Positions 9,618 through 22,700 of a stretch of 64,000 nucleotides of DNA are shown here, one piece after another. Source of the DNA: Utricularia gibba (lineage: Eukaryota > Streptophyta > Magnoliopsida > Lamiales > Lentibulariaceae). Each line of letters begins with the position of its first letter. Within the stretch, counting starts at the first letter, position 1. Both the position numbers and the translations under genes were made by a program. The notes beneath the pieces were generated by a model. The model made no database searches. It worked only from the letters and a program-made list of their open reading frames with translations, and was not told where the DNA came from. The DNA lies in NCBI GenBank assembly GCA_002189035.1, contig NEEC01000009.1:1736001-1800000 (forward strand). The letters run 5' to 3'.

Positions 9618-11832
9618 CTACGCTGAGGGAATTCCATCACTTCCCTTGAGAGGATCCTCATCATCGTAATCATCTGAGAACCCATCAATGATCTCCACTT
9701 GGTGCTGGGGGTTCTGATCTGAGTTCCCACTCTTGATACATTTCAGTTCTTCCAAAACTTCTCCCATGGAGGGTCTCAAGTTGCTGTCCGGCTGCAGACA
9801 CCGGAACGCCAATCCGGCGACGAGAGTCACCATTCGTCTTACATGCGGGTTGGTTTCGAACCCAAGATTGGGATCAACCAGCTCCTGCAGAGACTGGCTC
9901 TGGATCTTGGTCACCGCCATGTTGGCCAGATTGATGTCGCTCCTGCTCCTGTTTGTATCAACTGCAGGGAGCGATGAGACGAGCTCGATCAGGATGACCC
10001 CGAAGCTGTATACGTCGCTCTTCTCGGTGAGATGGTAGATTTGGTAGTACTCCGGGTCGACATAGCCAGGGGTCCCCTGAGGAGCAGTGGAGACATGTGT
10101 GACATCAGTAGGGAAGAGCCTCGAGAGCCCAAAGTCTGCAACTTTGACATGGAATTCGTCGTCGAGGAGGATGTTATTGGTTTTAACATCGCGATGAATG
10201 ATGTCTGATCTGTGGAGATAAGCCAGAGCATCGGCGGTCTCGATTGCAATATTGAGGCGGATTGGCCAGGTGAGGGAGCTGGAGTTGGCCCTTTTCCCTA
10301 GGAGGTGATCGGAGACTGTTCCATTGGGTATGAATTCATATACCAGAAGCAACTCCCTGCTTCGCCTTGACGTGCATCCATATAACTTCACCAGATTTTC
10401 GTGTTTCAGACGACTCAAGATCTCGAGCTCATTCAAGAACTGCTCCAGCCGCCGGTAGTTGTTCTCGTACAAACGTTTGATGGCAACGCGGCGTGCATCG
10501 GAGAGAATCCCTGGTTGCAGAAACAGCACAAGTCATTCTAATGTGTCTTCCTTGGTGCACGGCATTAGCAGAAACACTGAGGAGGATTAACAGCATACCG
10601 TAGTAGACAACACCAAAGCCGCCATTGCCAAGTTCTCTAGCACGATCGAAGCCATCAGTAGCTTGTTCAAGCTCGGAGTAACTGAATACCTGCAGACCAA
10701 AGTAGGTGCTCCCGGGGCCGAAATCGGAGGAGCTGTTTGATGAAGTGGTCTTGGAGAATTTGGCTGATGAACCACTGGTGTGGGGATTGGTGGCTTGAGA
10801 ACGGAATGATTGCTTCGCGAGAGAATTCGATAAAATTCGCCGTTTCCGGCGATGGAGACAGTAAAAAATGCACCATCCTAAACCAACACCGGTTAAAATT
10901 CCACCTGCTACGAAGAGTCCTGAATGTAGAAGAAGAAAGAACGATTAAATGATTGGCATCCCATCACGGAGATGATGCAAGAGCACGTACCAACCGGCAT
11001 TCTGTTTGCTCGCTGATTATTCCCAGATCCTGCAAAAACCGATTTCATCATCAGGGTCTGGGAAACAGAAGACGGAGACCGGCTCCGACGACAAGACCGT
11101 ACCTGTGGCCGCCTGACGATAACAAGCGAATGCCGAGGAGGTTTGATTATAGCCACAAACGCCACCAGATTGTGTGCAAGTAGTACAGTTTCCATTCTCC
11201 GCCGTCCACCTGAGGGAAAACCCACTAACCAAAGCATCCCGGAGCAGATTCTCAGATGAGGACTGCATAGAAGACAAGGCCACAAACGCCGTTTGGTTTA
11301 CAAGAACGGTGACATTGCGATTGCAACCCACCGTTAACTCGACAGCCACCGAGTTCGTAGAGTAGAAATTCAAACTATTAGCGTTGCTGCAATTGAACCG
11401 ATTAGGTAAAGCACCAGCCATCAAAGGATTGCAGCTATAGAACAGAGTAATATTCCGGGCCTGCGGCTCAGAGAACTCGAATAGCGTGAAATCAACGTTC
11501 GTAGGGGAAACATTCGCCGGACAGGTGTTGTTCCAGAAATCAGATCTGGCGACAGTCAGGATCCCGTTTTGGTAGTCGATCGCGAGAACTCGGTATAAAG
11601 TTGATGCGATGGTGATACTCGGCGCCCCTTCCTGACAGGAGAGTTCGAATCCCCTGTACCCACAAGCGACTGAGCGTTCGCCGCCCCAAAATGGATAGCG
11701 TAGCTGCTGGCCACACCATTGGACTTGCTGGTTGCAGGTCTGGAAATCGTTCTGGGACACAGTTATGGAGACTTGAGCCAGCAGAAACCCCGTGAGGATC
11801 AAAGGAACCAGACCATGGAGATCCGCCACCAT
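9618..11832 (-). CDS. receptor-like kinase of the LRK10L-1 (WAK-like) subfamily
   Basis: Plasma-membrane receptor kinase. Four exons, 11103-11832, 10991-11029, 10599-10919 and 9618-10510, give 660 residues. Residues 1-26 form a signal peptide ([18 protein letters not shown]). A cysteine-rich GUB_WAK_bind domain follows ([22 protein letters not shown]), then a WAK_assoc domain with [14 protein letters not shown]. The tiny 39-base exon 2 encodes the juxtamembrane link, and the membrane helix is residues 258-277. The kinase has the glycine loop [18 protein letters not shown] lysine, [11 protein letters not shown] and the [11 protein letters not shown] activation segment, so it looks active (RD type). 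Relatives act in leaf-rust resistance and ABA signalling; the ligand here is unknown. An in-frame ATG at 11976 would bury the signal peptide, so I chose 11832. Confidence 0.93.
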
Positions 11833-12235
11833 CTTTTCTCGGGTAGTTCCCCTGAAAGAGAAGAAGTGATCCTCCACGAAAGCGCAGGTTTTAAGATGAT
11901 GAAGCCTTGTAGAAAGGGTCCATTTGTTGGAAGCTTCCGATGGGAAACAGACGCCATTGTTGAAAATGGAGGTCACCGAAGGTGTTTGCTCACTGTAGAA
12001 GCCGCCGAGTCAAACTGCATGTTCATAAAATTCAACACACGACCTAATTTAAAACTTTTTTTATTCTTTTTTTAATGCAATACTCTCGTCACCTTTTATT
12101 CTCGAATCTTGTTGGGCTAATGGCCCAATACAGGGCCCAAAGTACTCTGAAGGATGGCCATGCACTATTTCTGAAAGACGAGTATCAGAAGCACAGGGAG
12201 AAGACGATGGCTGCCTGCTTGCCGAGGCGATCAGT
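11833..12235. other. receptor kinase 5' flank and SS5 3' flank
   Basis: Tandem minus-strand spacer. It holds the receptor kinase leader and promoter and the SS5 3' UTR. No other gene seen. Confidence 0.55.
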
Positions 12236-15200
12236 CTACAGCATTTTGACGGCGGCATACGCAGCAACGTGAGCGTCGCAGTCCCATGCCATATCCTGTC
12301 CCATGGCGTCTCTAATCCGCGTGCTCCATCTCGAAGGATCGTTCATCTGCAAGCCGTGGATCGTCAGAGTTTCGTATCGAACAAGATCGAGTGAGAAATA
12401 CGTACGATTTCATCAATGGCCTCCGCGAGGGATAGGCTTCCGAAGGTACGGCTGATGTACTGTGACAGCTTGTTGGTCTCAGATTCATGCCTCCTGCACA
12501 AATGCACGCTATCATCGTATCGGTTGGATCTGATCGGCGCGCGTCGTTATGGTTGCTACTTACTTGACACTTCCATGGAGACAAAGAGGAGCCGCTCCGT
12601 ACTTGATCGCCTTGAGCTGCAATGCAAGTTTTGTGAATCTAGTCTGGATAACGAATACGAGGAGTAGAGAAATCCTTACCGGTGTTTCGTCATCCAAGGA
12701 AGGGCATAGCATGATATCAGATCCTGAGAGCATCAACCGGAACAACTCTTGGTCGGATTCGACGAATCTGACATTTTCTCCCTGAAGGAAAACGAGATGT
12801 TTGGTTCGATTATTTGCACGGATACCTTCGATGATCAGTTGAGGAGGCGAGATTACCGTAAATTGTTCCGGATACGTTTCCGAAGATTTCTTTGACGGAG
12901 ATCCCATGATCACGAACTGGACACCAACACCCTGTCTGGAAGTCATTGAGATAAGTGTCCTGAGCTTCTCTAGATCCACCGGGTTAGCACAGATACACCC
13001 TACCTGGAAAAAAAAAAAAGAGAGCTGGAAGTTGCTTATATGCATCACAACAGTGGAAAATATATGCTTGTCTGGATACTCACTACAATTACGGAAACAC
13101 TGCTCGGAAAATTGATGCGGTGCTGCAGCGCAAGCTTGCATATGGATTTCCCTTCCAAGTCCTGAGCACTAAAGCGTCGAGGAATATGATCGTCACTCGA
13201 AGAATCCCAGATTGACTCGTCCAGTCCAAAGGGAACAACCATCATTTTCTCCCTGTAATCGGGAAGCCTTGATATGTGTCTGCTGCAAAGTTGCAAGCAA
13301 GAATTTCAAACCTGTGAATGGCTAAGGTGTGCTCCAAACCCCCTGTGTATCTACCGATGACTTCACCCTTTGAAAGCATTGACAATGCTATGACTCTATT
13401 GGAGTAAACAATTCCACCCTGAGAAGCATTTAGAGACTAAGATCAGTAACAGTGGCAACAGCCAAGCTTCTTCTGGGCATTATTCATCGAGTCTGATTAT
13501 TCTCTCTTCTCATTTATTATCTGGTAGCATCCATGACCATAATGGAGCTTGGAAGAATGACAAGTGAATGAGATACAAAATCACCTTCAGTATGTTGACC
13601 AGATGGGTTGCCGCATTGTCTTGCAGGCGGTCTGGCCTAAACAGTTGTGATGGATCGAGCCCACACAGTGCTAGCTTTTCAGGTTGTTCAAGACACTGAG
13701 GATAGCCAAAATGACATCAAAAGAGATGGAAAAAAATGCAAACCAGAACTTATGAATGCTGCCGTACATTGGAATCAAAGCCCTGGCAGGTCAATACAAC
13801 CTTTGTACGTCCAAGACCCTACATATAAAAAAAACCAGCGAGGTTTTTGTTACACTTGACATCTTCATCAATGGGTTGCTGGTCTGAAATATACATTTTC
13901 AAGTATGGAGTCCAGAGCTTCAATCAGATGCAGAAAGAGAACAGGAATACACCTGATGAACAAAAACATCCCAGAAAAGTGGTGCTACAATGGAGGTTTG
14001 CCAATTGTGAATATGAATCACATCAGGCTTCTTTCCGGATTTAACCAGATAGTCCAGTGAGGCACGAGAGAAGTAGGTGAATCTGAAAACAATTCAAGTT
14101 AAAGAGATGTGGCTTGAAGTACATATGAGGAACCAGAATCCAATGTAGGTGGGAAAGTCCCACATCTGACCCTCGAAGATAGAAAGCAAGCAAGCAGCAT
14201 CTCTAACAGATGGGAAAATGCCACAAACCTTTCGAAGTCATCACGGCAGCCGTATACTTTGCCATGGTCAAAAAAGGAAGCATAATAGATAGGCTCTATG
14301 AATGTTACACCGATGCCGTTCACAACCCTGCAAAAGAAAAGAAGAAACTTATGAACAACTGTACTTGGAGACATGCATTTCACCTTCTGGTAATTCCCAA
14401 AGCTCTACATCTGTCTTTATTTTTTCCTTATCAAGTGCAAGTAGGCAACAGTCGAATACTAACCCCATCCAGATTCTGTTTTCATGCATTCCACCGTTGA
14501 AGTATGAATGAACTTTTCCCAATTCTTGTAATCCAACAACTTCATCTAGTTTCAAGCATGCATACCTGATAAAGATGTGATATTCCCATAAGGAGATTGA
14601 GTTTAAAAGCTTGAGAATGAAAAAGAATGCCAATCATGATACAACAATGAAATATGATGATTACTTGGGCAGAATAACCTCAACAAGGTTCCCTTTTTTC
14701 TGCAGCAAACAAGATAAACTGGTGATATAAGATGCCAAAGATCCAACAGACGCGACTGGAGACATTTCAGTACAGATGTGGATTATGTGCAAACCAGTCC
14801 TGATCATTTACAGTCAATTAGAGACATTTTTCACTTCCAACAAAAGGAACAAAAGAGTCAATGCCATATAGCCCTTACCTTTTGCTATTCTCTGCATGGT
14901 GGCGCAACACACTAAGAAACTCCGTATGACTCGTACTGCAGTTTTCGTATATATCATTCACCAAACTACTCCTTGAATCCATCACCAACCTTCGCAACTC
15001 ATATGCTTCTGTGCTTCCAATCACATCTTGGAGAATCAAGGAATCTATTCTGAGCAGCAGCTGAGATCTTATTGTGAACTCATCTGTTCAGTTTTCCAGT
15101 GTGTTGGTGATGGAGAAAAGTAAAAAGCTTTCATATGTAGGGTGTCAAGACTAAAACAGGGCAGACCATAACAAATTAAAAGCAATTCTAAGCCTGCTTT

Positions 15201-16085
15201 GCTCAGAAATTCAGCACTTTCCAGCATAAGTTAAGCTCTCATTGTTATACTGAAGAACACACTAAATCAAATATGCCATTGTCAAATTTTGCAATGGTCA
15301 AGACTCCAAAGAATCACCAAAAACCAACAAGAAACAGACAAGTATGGTAATTGCAGATTAAAGCCCTTTCATTACAGCACTATGGGTCGCTCATTTTTCT
15401 CAAAAAGAAGAAGTTTTCAGATGGTTTTAGTACAAGAACCTCGTCCCAGATTGGCTTGTTTTTCCATCTCCAGCTTCTCTATCCTACTACGCAATGAGTT
15501 TCTTTCATTTTTCACGGAGCTGAGCTCCTCCAAAGCCTTCAGGCGTTGTTTGTTCAGGTAAAGAATATCTGGAGGAACAAACAGTGCTCAAGTTAACCAT
15601 CAAACTGAAACGGCTGCAAGCATACATTTGAAACATTTCAGCCAAAAAACAGTGAAACCAACTTCGCTGAGCTTCCTTAAACAGCTCCCATATGTCTCTA
15701 GTTTTCTCCTCCCTCAACCCATCAGTATTGTTGGTATGGTTCTGTAGCAAGATATCAAGTATAAAAGACTGCGCTAAGGGATCCTAAACATAATAGATTT
15801 AGGGGAAACAATACCTTTACATTATTGGTACATTCCAACCTAAATCGCAGTAAAAACCACGCATTAAGATACAGCCTTGGAGAAACACTTTTCACACATG
15901 ACACCATTGAAAAAAAAGATCCACCCTTGGCGGACAAAAGGGTCAGCAGGCATACCAATTTGACCTTGAAGCGATGGAGAAATGTAGTACCTTGAGCAGG
16001 GAAGAAATTGGGAAGCCCGGTCTCTGCAACGAGTTCTTGAAAAAGTTGGAAACCTGGTTACCGTTCCGGCGACAAGAGTGTCCAT
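12236..16085 (-). CDS. SS5: starch synthase 5, non-canonical starch-granule initiation protein
   Basis: Plastid starch-synthase-like protein. In Arabidopsis SS5 lacks synthase activity yet promotes starch granule initiation with MRC and SS4. Sixteen exons give 690 residues: 15965-16085, 15663-15773, 15440-15568, 14879-15083, 14665-14799, 14464-14565, 14229-14327, 13953-14082, 13768-13818, 13585-13695, 13312-13418, 13084-13279, 12680-13003, 12564-12616, 12406-12493, 12236-12346. Residues 1-40 resemble a transit peptide. A coiled-coil segment (NILYLNKQRLKALEEL) matches SS4. The GT5 half follows (HIIHICTEMSPVASVGSL, DVIHIHNWQTS), then a GT1-like half from residue 500. The KxGGL ADP-glucose motif reads SVGSL (206-210), and the FEPCGL region reads LDDETPLK, so catalysis is unlikely. 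The exon 2 acceptor was chosen by phase and is the least certain border. Confidence 0.9.
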
Positions 16086-16759
16086 CTCACGACGGTGGCA
16101 GTCGGAGTAGGGAATTGCAATTTATGACATCCACCCAAGATTTACATTTACACTCCCGCCAGCCAACTCCAATTCATCTTCCTCCTTCAAGATATCTGAA
16201 TTCAGGGAAGAAACCATAGCCGGATTCTCCCTTCTCCCTCCCTGGCAAGACACGTTCTTGCAAAATACTTATTCTGGTGTTGAGATTTATGGATTGTATA
16301 AACCATTGGATACTGCTGCATATCGCAGATACTTAACCAAGCACCCAATATAATAATCTCATACGAAAAAGATTCACATTTTGTAGTATCGGGAATGGAG
16401 ATGATGATCTGGGAGTTAAACGCAACCTAATTGCCAAACCAAAATGGTATTCATTCATTTCCCACGTAAAAAAATATTTAATGCCAACCCAGATCACAAG
16501 TTACATCTCCAAGTGGCGATTTATTTATTTATTTATGATGACTCCAAGAATTTCAAGCCCCCAGATCTCAGAGGGCTGTGTTTGGTCCTCTTTGTTTACA
16601 CCTGCTGTGTCCTAGAAACAATATGCCAAAGGGGTTCTGTACTTTATTCACAACGTGCATGCACATCAGGCAGCGATGGACTTGCACTTGTGGCGGTTTG
16701 GTTGCATCTGTACACACGCATTCCTGTGTGTTGCTCGATCGAGTGTGTTCTTCTCCAGC
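16086..16759. other. SS5 upstream region and ABCD1 3' flank
   Basis: Tandem minus-strand spacer. The half next to 16086 should contain the SS5 promoter and the other half the ABCD1 3' UTR. No further gene recognised. Confidence 0.5.
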
Positions 16760-19700
16760 TCAGTGCCTGATTTTGCGGAGCTCCCAGTTCCCTTCGCCGT
16801 CGATTAACCTCAACTCCAGGGAATGGAAGGGAATCAAAGCAGGACGCTGCAGGGGAGAGAGATATCAGGTGCATCTGGAAAAAATAAGGAAAAAAAAGCG
16901 TATGGATAATGACTGTGCCATGAGGTGTGTGTGCTGCACCTGTGACGATGTTATGACTGTAATTCCCAATTTGTTGGCAAGCCGATAGAGGTGCTCTTCA
17001 ACGTCGACGCTTGTGGCGCTGTTGATCAGGCACAGGGAAAAAACAAAGAGGGGGTCAGGAAGGTAGCATGCAACAAGCACGTAGGACTACATTCGCTTAC
17101 TTGGTGCATTCATCTAGAACTCCAAACCGAGGCTTGTGAAAGAACAGGCGTGCCTAGTGGAACAAAAACAGTGAAGGCAGATCTGCTCAGTGGCAAAGTA
17201 AGACGTATGTTTATCCAAACAATGTTAATACTCACCATGCCCAGCCGCTGCTGCTCCCCTAGAGACAGTATGTCTTCCCAGTTGTGATTAGCGTCCCAGC
17301 CACCTTCCCGTTCCAGGAGGTAGACCAGTTTGACGTTTTCCAGAATCTTTCTTAGATGTGTATCTAAATCACTTGAAGTGCCTAGGGAATCTTGACCTGG
17401 ATTCAGTAATCATGGAAGAGATAAAAACGAAGTGCGCTACCAGAGTCAGATAAGAGGTGGAATCTTGCATATTCAAAAAACAAACCTTCTTCAACAAAAC
17501 GTAGTGCCATTTTCTCAGCTTCCTCATGAGGGAGAGGATATATGATTTGATCTCTTAAGGTTCCTAAGCAAGTATAGGGTCGCTGGGGTACATAAAAAAT
17601 AGAACACCTAGATTCGGAGTTTGGCTGTGGTGTGATGAGTCTACCACTAATCACAGGCCAAAGTCCCCGAAGTACTCGAAATATGGAACTCTTTCCACTC
17701 CCATTCGGACCTTGAACAAAAAAAAAAAAAAAGTTGACTTCGAAATGAAAACTCTTAAAGAAGGGTATAATATACATGACCATCCACTAACCTGTAACCA
17801 GAAGACTTCTCCCAGGAACAATGTCCAATGTTACATGGTGTGCTAGCATTTTTTGAACCGGGGTGATAATGTCCACATCAGAGAATGAAATACAGTTACT
17901 CGAATTTAACTCAGCGCCCTCTAAATTTAAATATGGAAGAACACCATGTCCTGCTAAAAAAGAAAGCGTAGCAATCTTAGTTATTTTGGTCGGTTGACAC
18001 ATACAAGACTTGGTTGTGAAAGGATGATCAAGGAAGGTAAAATACTGACCCTGCTGTGCAGCATCCAAGAGTTCTTCAAGCTCAAAAATTCGATTGATAC
18101 AACCAGAGAGCTCAAGGAATTTTTTGTGTAGCTCAAGAATATCCCCAAAAGCCAAAAAGCTTTGGGATACAACAGATGCTAAAAACCGTAAGGCATGTGC
18201 AAGGTCACCTGCAGAGAATTTTGGCTAGGATAAAGCATACATAATTAAGGAAGATCTGAAAAATGTTCCCATTTTCGAGGTATGTATCTTCAATGCAGTC
18301 AAAGGACTCAACATACAAAACATAGAATACAAGGGGAGAATAGCACAAGGAAGAAGCTTAATCAACTCAACCTTCATGATTTTCTTTTCAGTTAACTCCC
18401 TATCCGAACATCTAAATTTCATTTGATTAGCTTCATCTTTTTTCTGAATATCTAATCCCGAGGTTATGGTTTTAGTCTAGAACTCGTTTTTTCAAATTCG
18501 CTTCCATAGAAATATACGAATTTTTAGGGTCTAAATCTTTCATGCAATCACGGGTTTCTTTTGGTATATAAAACACAGGACGCAAGGAGATAAGACTACA
18601 CTAATGAGACATTATGATGCCAAAGGTACAAAGAAATAAAAAACTTGCAGAGTGAAACTCACCTTGAGTAGAAGTCAAGGCTCTATTGCCTTTGTGTTCC
18701 AAGGCATACATCAAGCTCAAAAACCATGTGACATTATGTGGCAGTTGCTTGGTGGTGAAATCATCTAGTACACCATACAGCCATTTCTTTTTTAGAAGCA
18801 ATGAAGAATGTTTGATAAGTTCTTGAAATCGGGATTCAATCATCTGCAAGCAGGATAAGCATCAAGTGAATATCAAACTTGCCCTACCCTCTGTTGACTC
18901 AAGTGATGCTGCTGATATGCGTTCATGTAATGATTAAGAGTGATATTTTATCATTAAGAGCAATGACATCACGGATAAGAAAGAAATTATCTACTAAATA
19001 CTTGATATGATGAAAATAACAAGACTAAAATAGGTACCTCCCTCTCTCTAGCACCACCACCGAAAAAAGCTACAGATTCTGCATGGGTTCGCAATCTTTC
19101 ATGCATGTACCTTGCAAATTATGTAAACAATGAGCCTGATGTTGTGTTGCGATGAAACCTAAAAATATAATAGAAAGGAGATAAAAAAAACCTGAAGGTA
19201 CCCTCCAGCTGTTGTTCTCGACTTGCCATTTCCCCAAAGTCAGGTGTCACAATCCTTAAGAAGCCCAAACCCAATAACATATAAGCATACAAAATGCCAA
19301 CTCCTCTTCTACCAGTCAAACGCATCATTCTCCAAGTAAACCTGAAACATCAAACATATGGAGTTTCATATTGTGAAATAAAACACTGAATACCCATACA
19401 TTGGTCCTACGCTCACCACGTAATATCAACAGTGGGCTTCACCAATCCTGTAACCAGCCCAGACAAGTCAGTGGTTAACTTTTCCAAGTCTTGCGTCACT
19501 CTCTGATCTGCATCAATATTCTCCTTTGACATATGGAAAACCTGTATCATACATTGCAGTTACTCCTCACAAGTATGATTGTCTGATAGTTTTAACAAAC
19601 TATGACCAATGCAGTTACTTCCGCCCAAAATCATTAAAAATCAAAAATCAAAAAACTCCAGAATGTGTCCTCTCAATTAGTAAGCATAGATCAAAGAATG

Positions 19701-22700
19701 CTTGGAATGAGGAACTGAGGTACTACTTATCAGGGGTGCAGCCTGAAACAGGTGTGAACCGGAAAGATAATTTACATTTGACACTTACAGGATAGCTTGA
19801 ATTATGCATAATTTTCATATGAATAACAATTTCTAGGTACCTTATAATATGCATTATTTCTCAAGTAATTCCTTAATAAGTGCTTGGTCAGACGAATTCT
19901 CCATCCAAGTGCAAGCACAGCTGTAAGGTGCCTAGAATAACAGTAACAAATTTGAGCCAGAAATCAAACACGAGCAACATAGAAAACAATTGGAAAAACA
20001 TCATCATCAAACTGGCCTACACAAGCTCAACTGATACAGCAGCAGTCCTTTATTTCCAGAGCAATTAAAAAGAGATATTTCCAGTGCAATCAAAATCTTA
20101 TTGCCACAAGCACTTAGCATAGTGCTGGTTTGGTCATTGAATGATGTGCCCATGCAAATCTCTGAAAACCATCATGAATTCTTCAGAAACCAAATACCTT
20201 AAAGATGGCGCTACAAAGGAGGATGCAGCACTTTGTAGAACACTAACACCGACCAACCTCAGGAAACCAGCCTTATCTTGCTCCAGCACATACTTGACTG
20301 TCGTCCCTGAGAATAAAATTGCTAAGATATTGCACATCATTCCAAATGAAATAATTCAGGAGGAGAGCATATCAACAATTATTACCATTTAGGGAAGCAA
20401 TACGATCAGATATCCATGTTCTGGAAAACACAAGTAGGGCAACTGCAAACAATTGTGCACCTTGTTTGTCAAGCACAGCAGGAACCTGAATCAATTTTGA
20501 AATTAGGCAGAGCAAATACTCTGGCCTCCGATTCATGAAATTCTTTCTAATAGGGAGTGCATCTAGAACCAAATAGAGCATACTAGTATTTTAAACATAG
20601 AAGCCACTCTCAGAGGTAGTGTCCTGGGAGAACTCTCCAACTGTGGAAAGATTGGCATTTGTATGTCATGTTCATCGGCTGAACATGATGCAATCAACTC
20701 TGAGGGATATGAATGAGATTCTGAAGCAGACAATCTTGAACACTGGAGATGTGTAGAATTAAATACTAAAATATGCTCTGCTTGAAAAAACGCTAAATGC
20801 AAATTGCCTGCTATCACTAACCATCTTTGCATTAGAAAATGCTTGCTGGACCAAAGCAGCATCATTTTGGCGCTCGGTTTCATTATTTCTTGAGTTAGAA
20901 GGGTTAGACTGTGGAGGTTCTGCAGACTCAGTCCTACAGATTTGAAGCAGTTAAAGCTAAGCACGATTTTGAAAATTCAAGCATGTCAAAAACTAAAATT
21001 AACCACATGCTGAAGTCACTACCCCTTGTAACGAACACTCCAGCCACCTTCACCATCCAATGACAGGACCAGATCATGGAATGCAACCAGCGCTGGTCTG
21101 TGAGAAATTGTAATGCATGAAGTTCCCATAGCCCGCACCTTTGCGCAGAAACGCTCCTCCATATCAGTTGTAACAGCACTTGTGCACTCATCAAGAATTG
21201 CAAATTTTGGTTTATGGTAAAAGAGACGAGCCATTCCTAGTCTTTGTTGTTCACCTAAGGATAATTCATCGCCCCAGTTCACCTCCTTGTCAGGTGGGTA
21301 GCGGTCAAGAAGATACTTAAGATCCACCTACAATACAGCAACAAGGAACCAACCAAATGTGGCAACATCAGATTTATTTTACATGCTAAGGAATTCATAA
21401 AAAAATACCCCAAATATTTTTTTACATTTTTCAACAGCTCAGCCATCTCATTTTGCGTTAGGGGCTCAACCTCCTGAGATTCCGTGAGAGGGTAGATTAA
21501 TTGGTCACGCAGGGTTCCTACTGCAGTATATGGGCGTTGTGGAACATAGAATATTTCCTTGTTCAAATCAGACCCAATTCCAGGTTTTACAATACGACCT
21601 GAAACTAATGGCCACAGACCACCCAGTACCCGAAAAAGAGAACTTTTGCCACTTCCATTTGGACCTTGAATCGAGGAAAAAATATCATTAGATTATACAG
21701 GGAGGGAAGTACAATTACAAGGTTCAAAATAAGCTTAAAATAGCATAACAAAATCTCGGGAAGAATTGTACGCATAACAGGGGGAAATGGAAGTAGAGTA
21801 CAAATAGACAGCAGTACCAGTTATCAAAAGATTGGACCCTGGTTCAACTTTCAGGGTTAGATCTTCTACAAGCACATTACCGGTAGGTGTAACAACCTGA
21901 AATGGAAATCGTTTTTTTTATCATAGAGACAGAAAAAAACATGGTAAATATCTCACACCTTGACACCATCAAACCCAATGTGATTAGCTTCGCTAATATA
22001 GTTTTTTCTACCATCAGCATGCTGAGCAGATGAATCCTGAATTGAAAGATCTCTACCTATACCCATGAGTTCATGGATTCGATCTGCATAACCGCTGCAA
22101 ATTGAAAACCCAAGCTGAAACTATCAGCAGATGATAATGCTTAGGCTGGACAAATGATCTATGCAAAATAAGGCCTAGAAAACTAGTACCTTAAGCGACT
22201 GAGACGCCTTGAGCTTATGGAAAGTGTTCCAAGAGACTGGAACAAAGAAATTATGACACTTGTATGATATCTTAAATTACTTAACATCTCTGCACGTCCC
22301 AGGGTTGAGTTGTCTGGTCTTAAATTACCAGAGAAAAAAGGCTCAATAATCAGGATAACAGCAACAGTAGCACCGAGGTACTTAAGTAAGAAGTCCTGAA
22401 TCATGCCAAACCACCAATGGTCATGAAGAACAACCCTCATGTGCTGCACAAGAGTTTTAAACTTCTTCTGGATGTGAAATTCTTCTCTAGTTTCACCACC
22501 ATAAAATGCAATACTTTCTGCATGCGTCCTCAATCTTGAATGCAATTGTCTGTAATCCCCTTCAAGTTGTTGTTCTTTTGACATAAGTTTCCCAAAGGCA
22601 GGTGAGAAATTTCTGATTGCAGTGCCTGCCCCCAATACGTATGCCTAAGTATTAAGTAATAATAGTGGGAAGTAAGATGCAAAATTGTTAATCAAAGGGT

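Noticed and set aside
11640-11665. tRNA B-box-like word (GTTCGAATCCC)
   Set aside because: It lies inside the receptor kinase coding exon and has no A-box or cloverleaf around it.
11833-11976. N-terminal extension of the receptor kinase from the in-frame ATG at 11976
   Set aside because: It would place 48 polar residues before a clear signal peptide.
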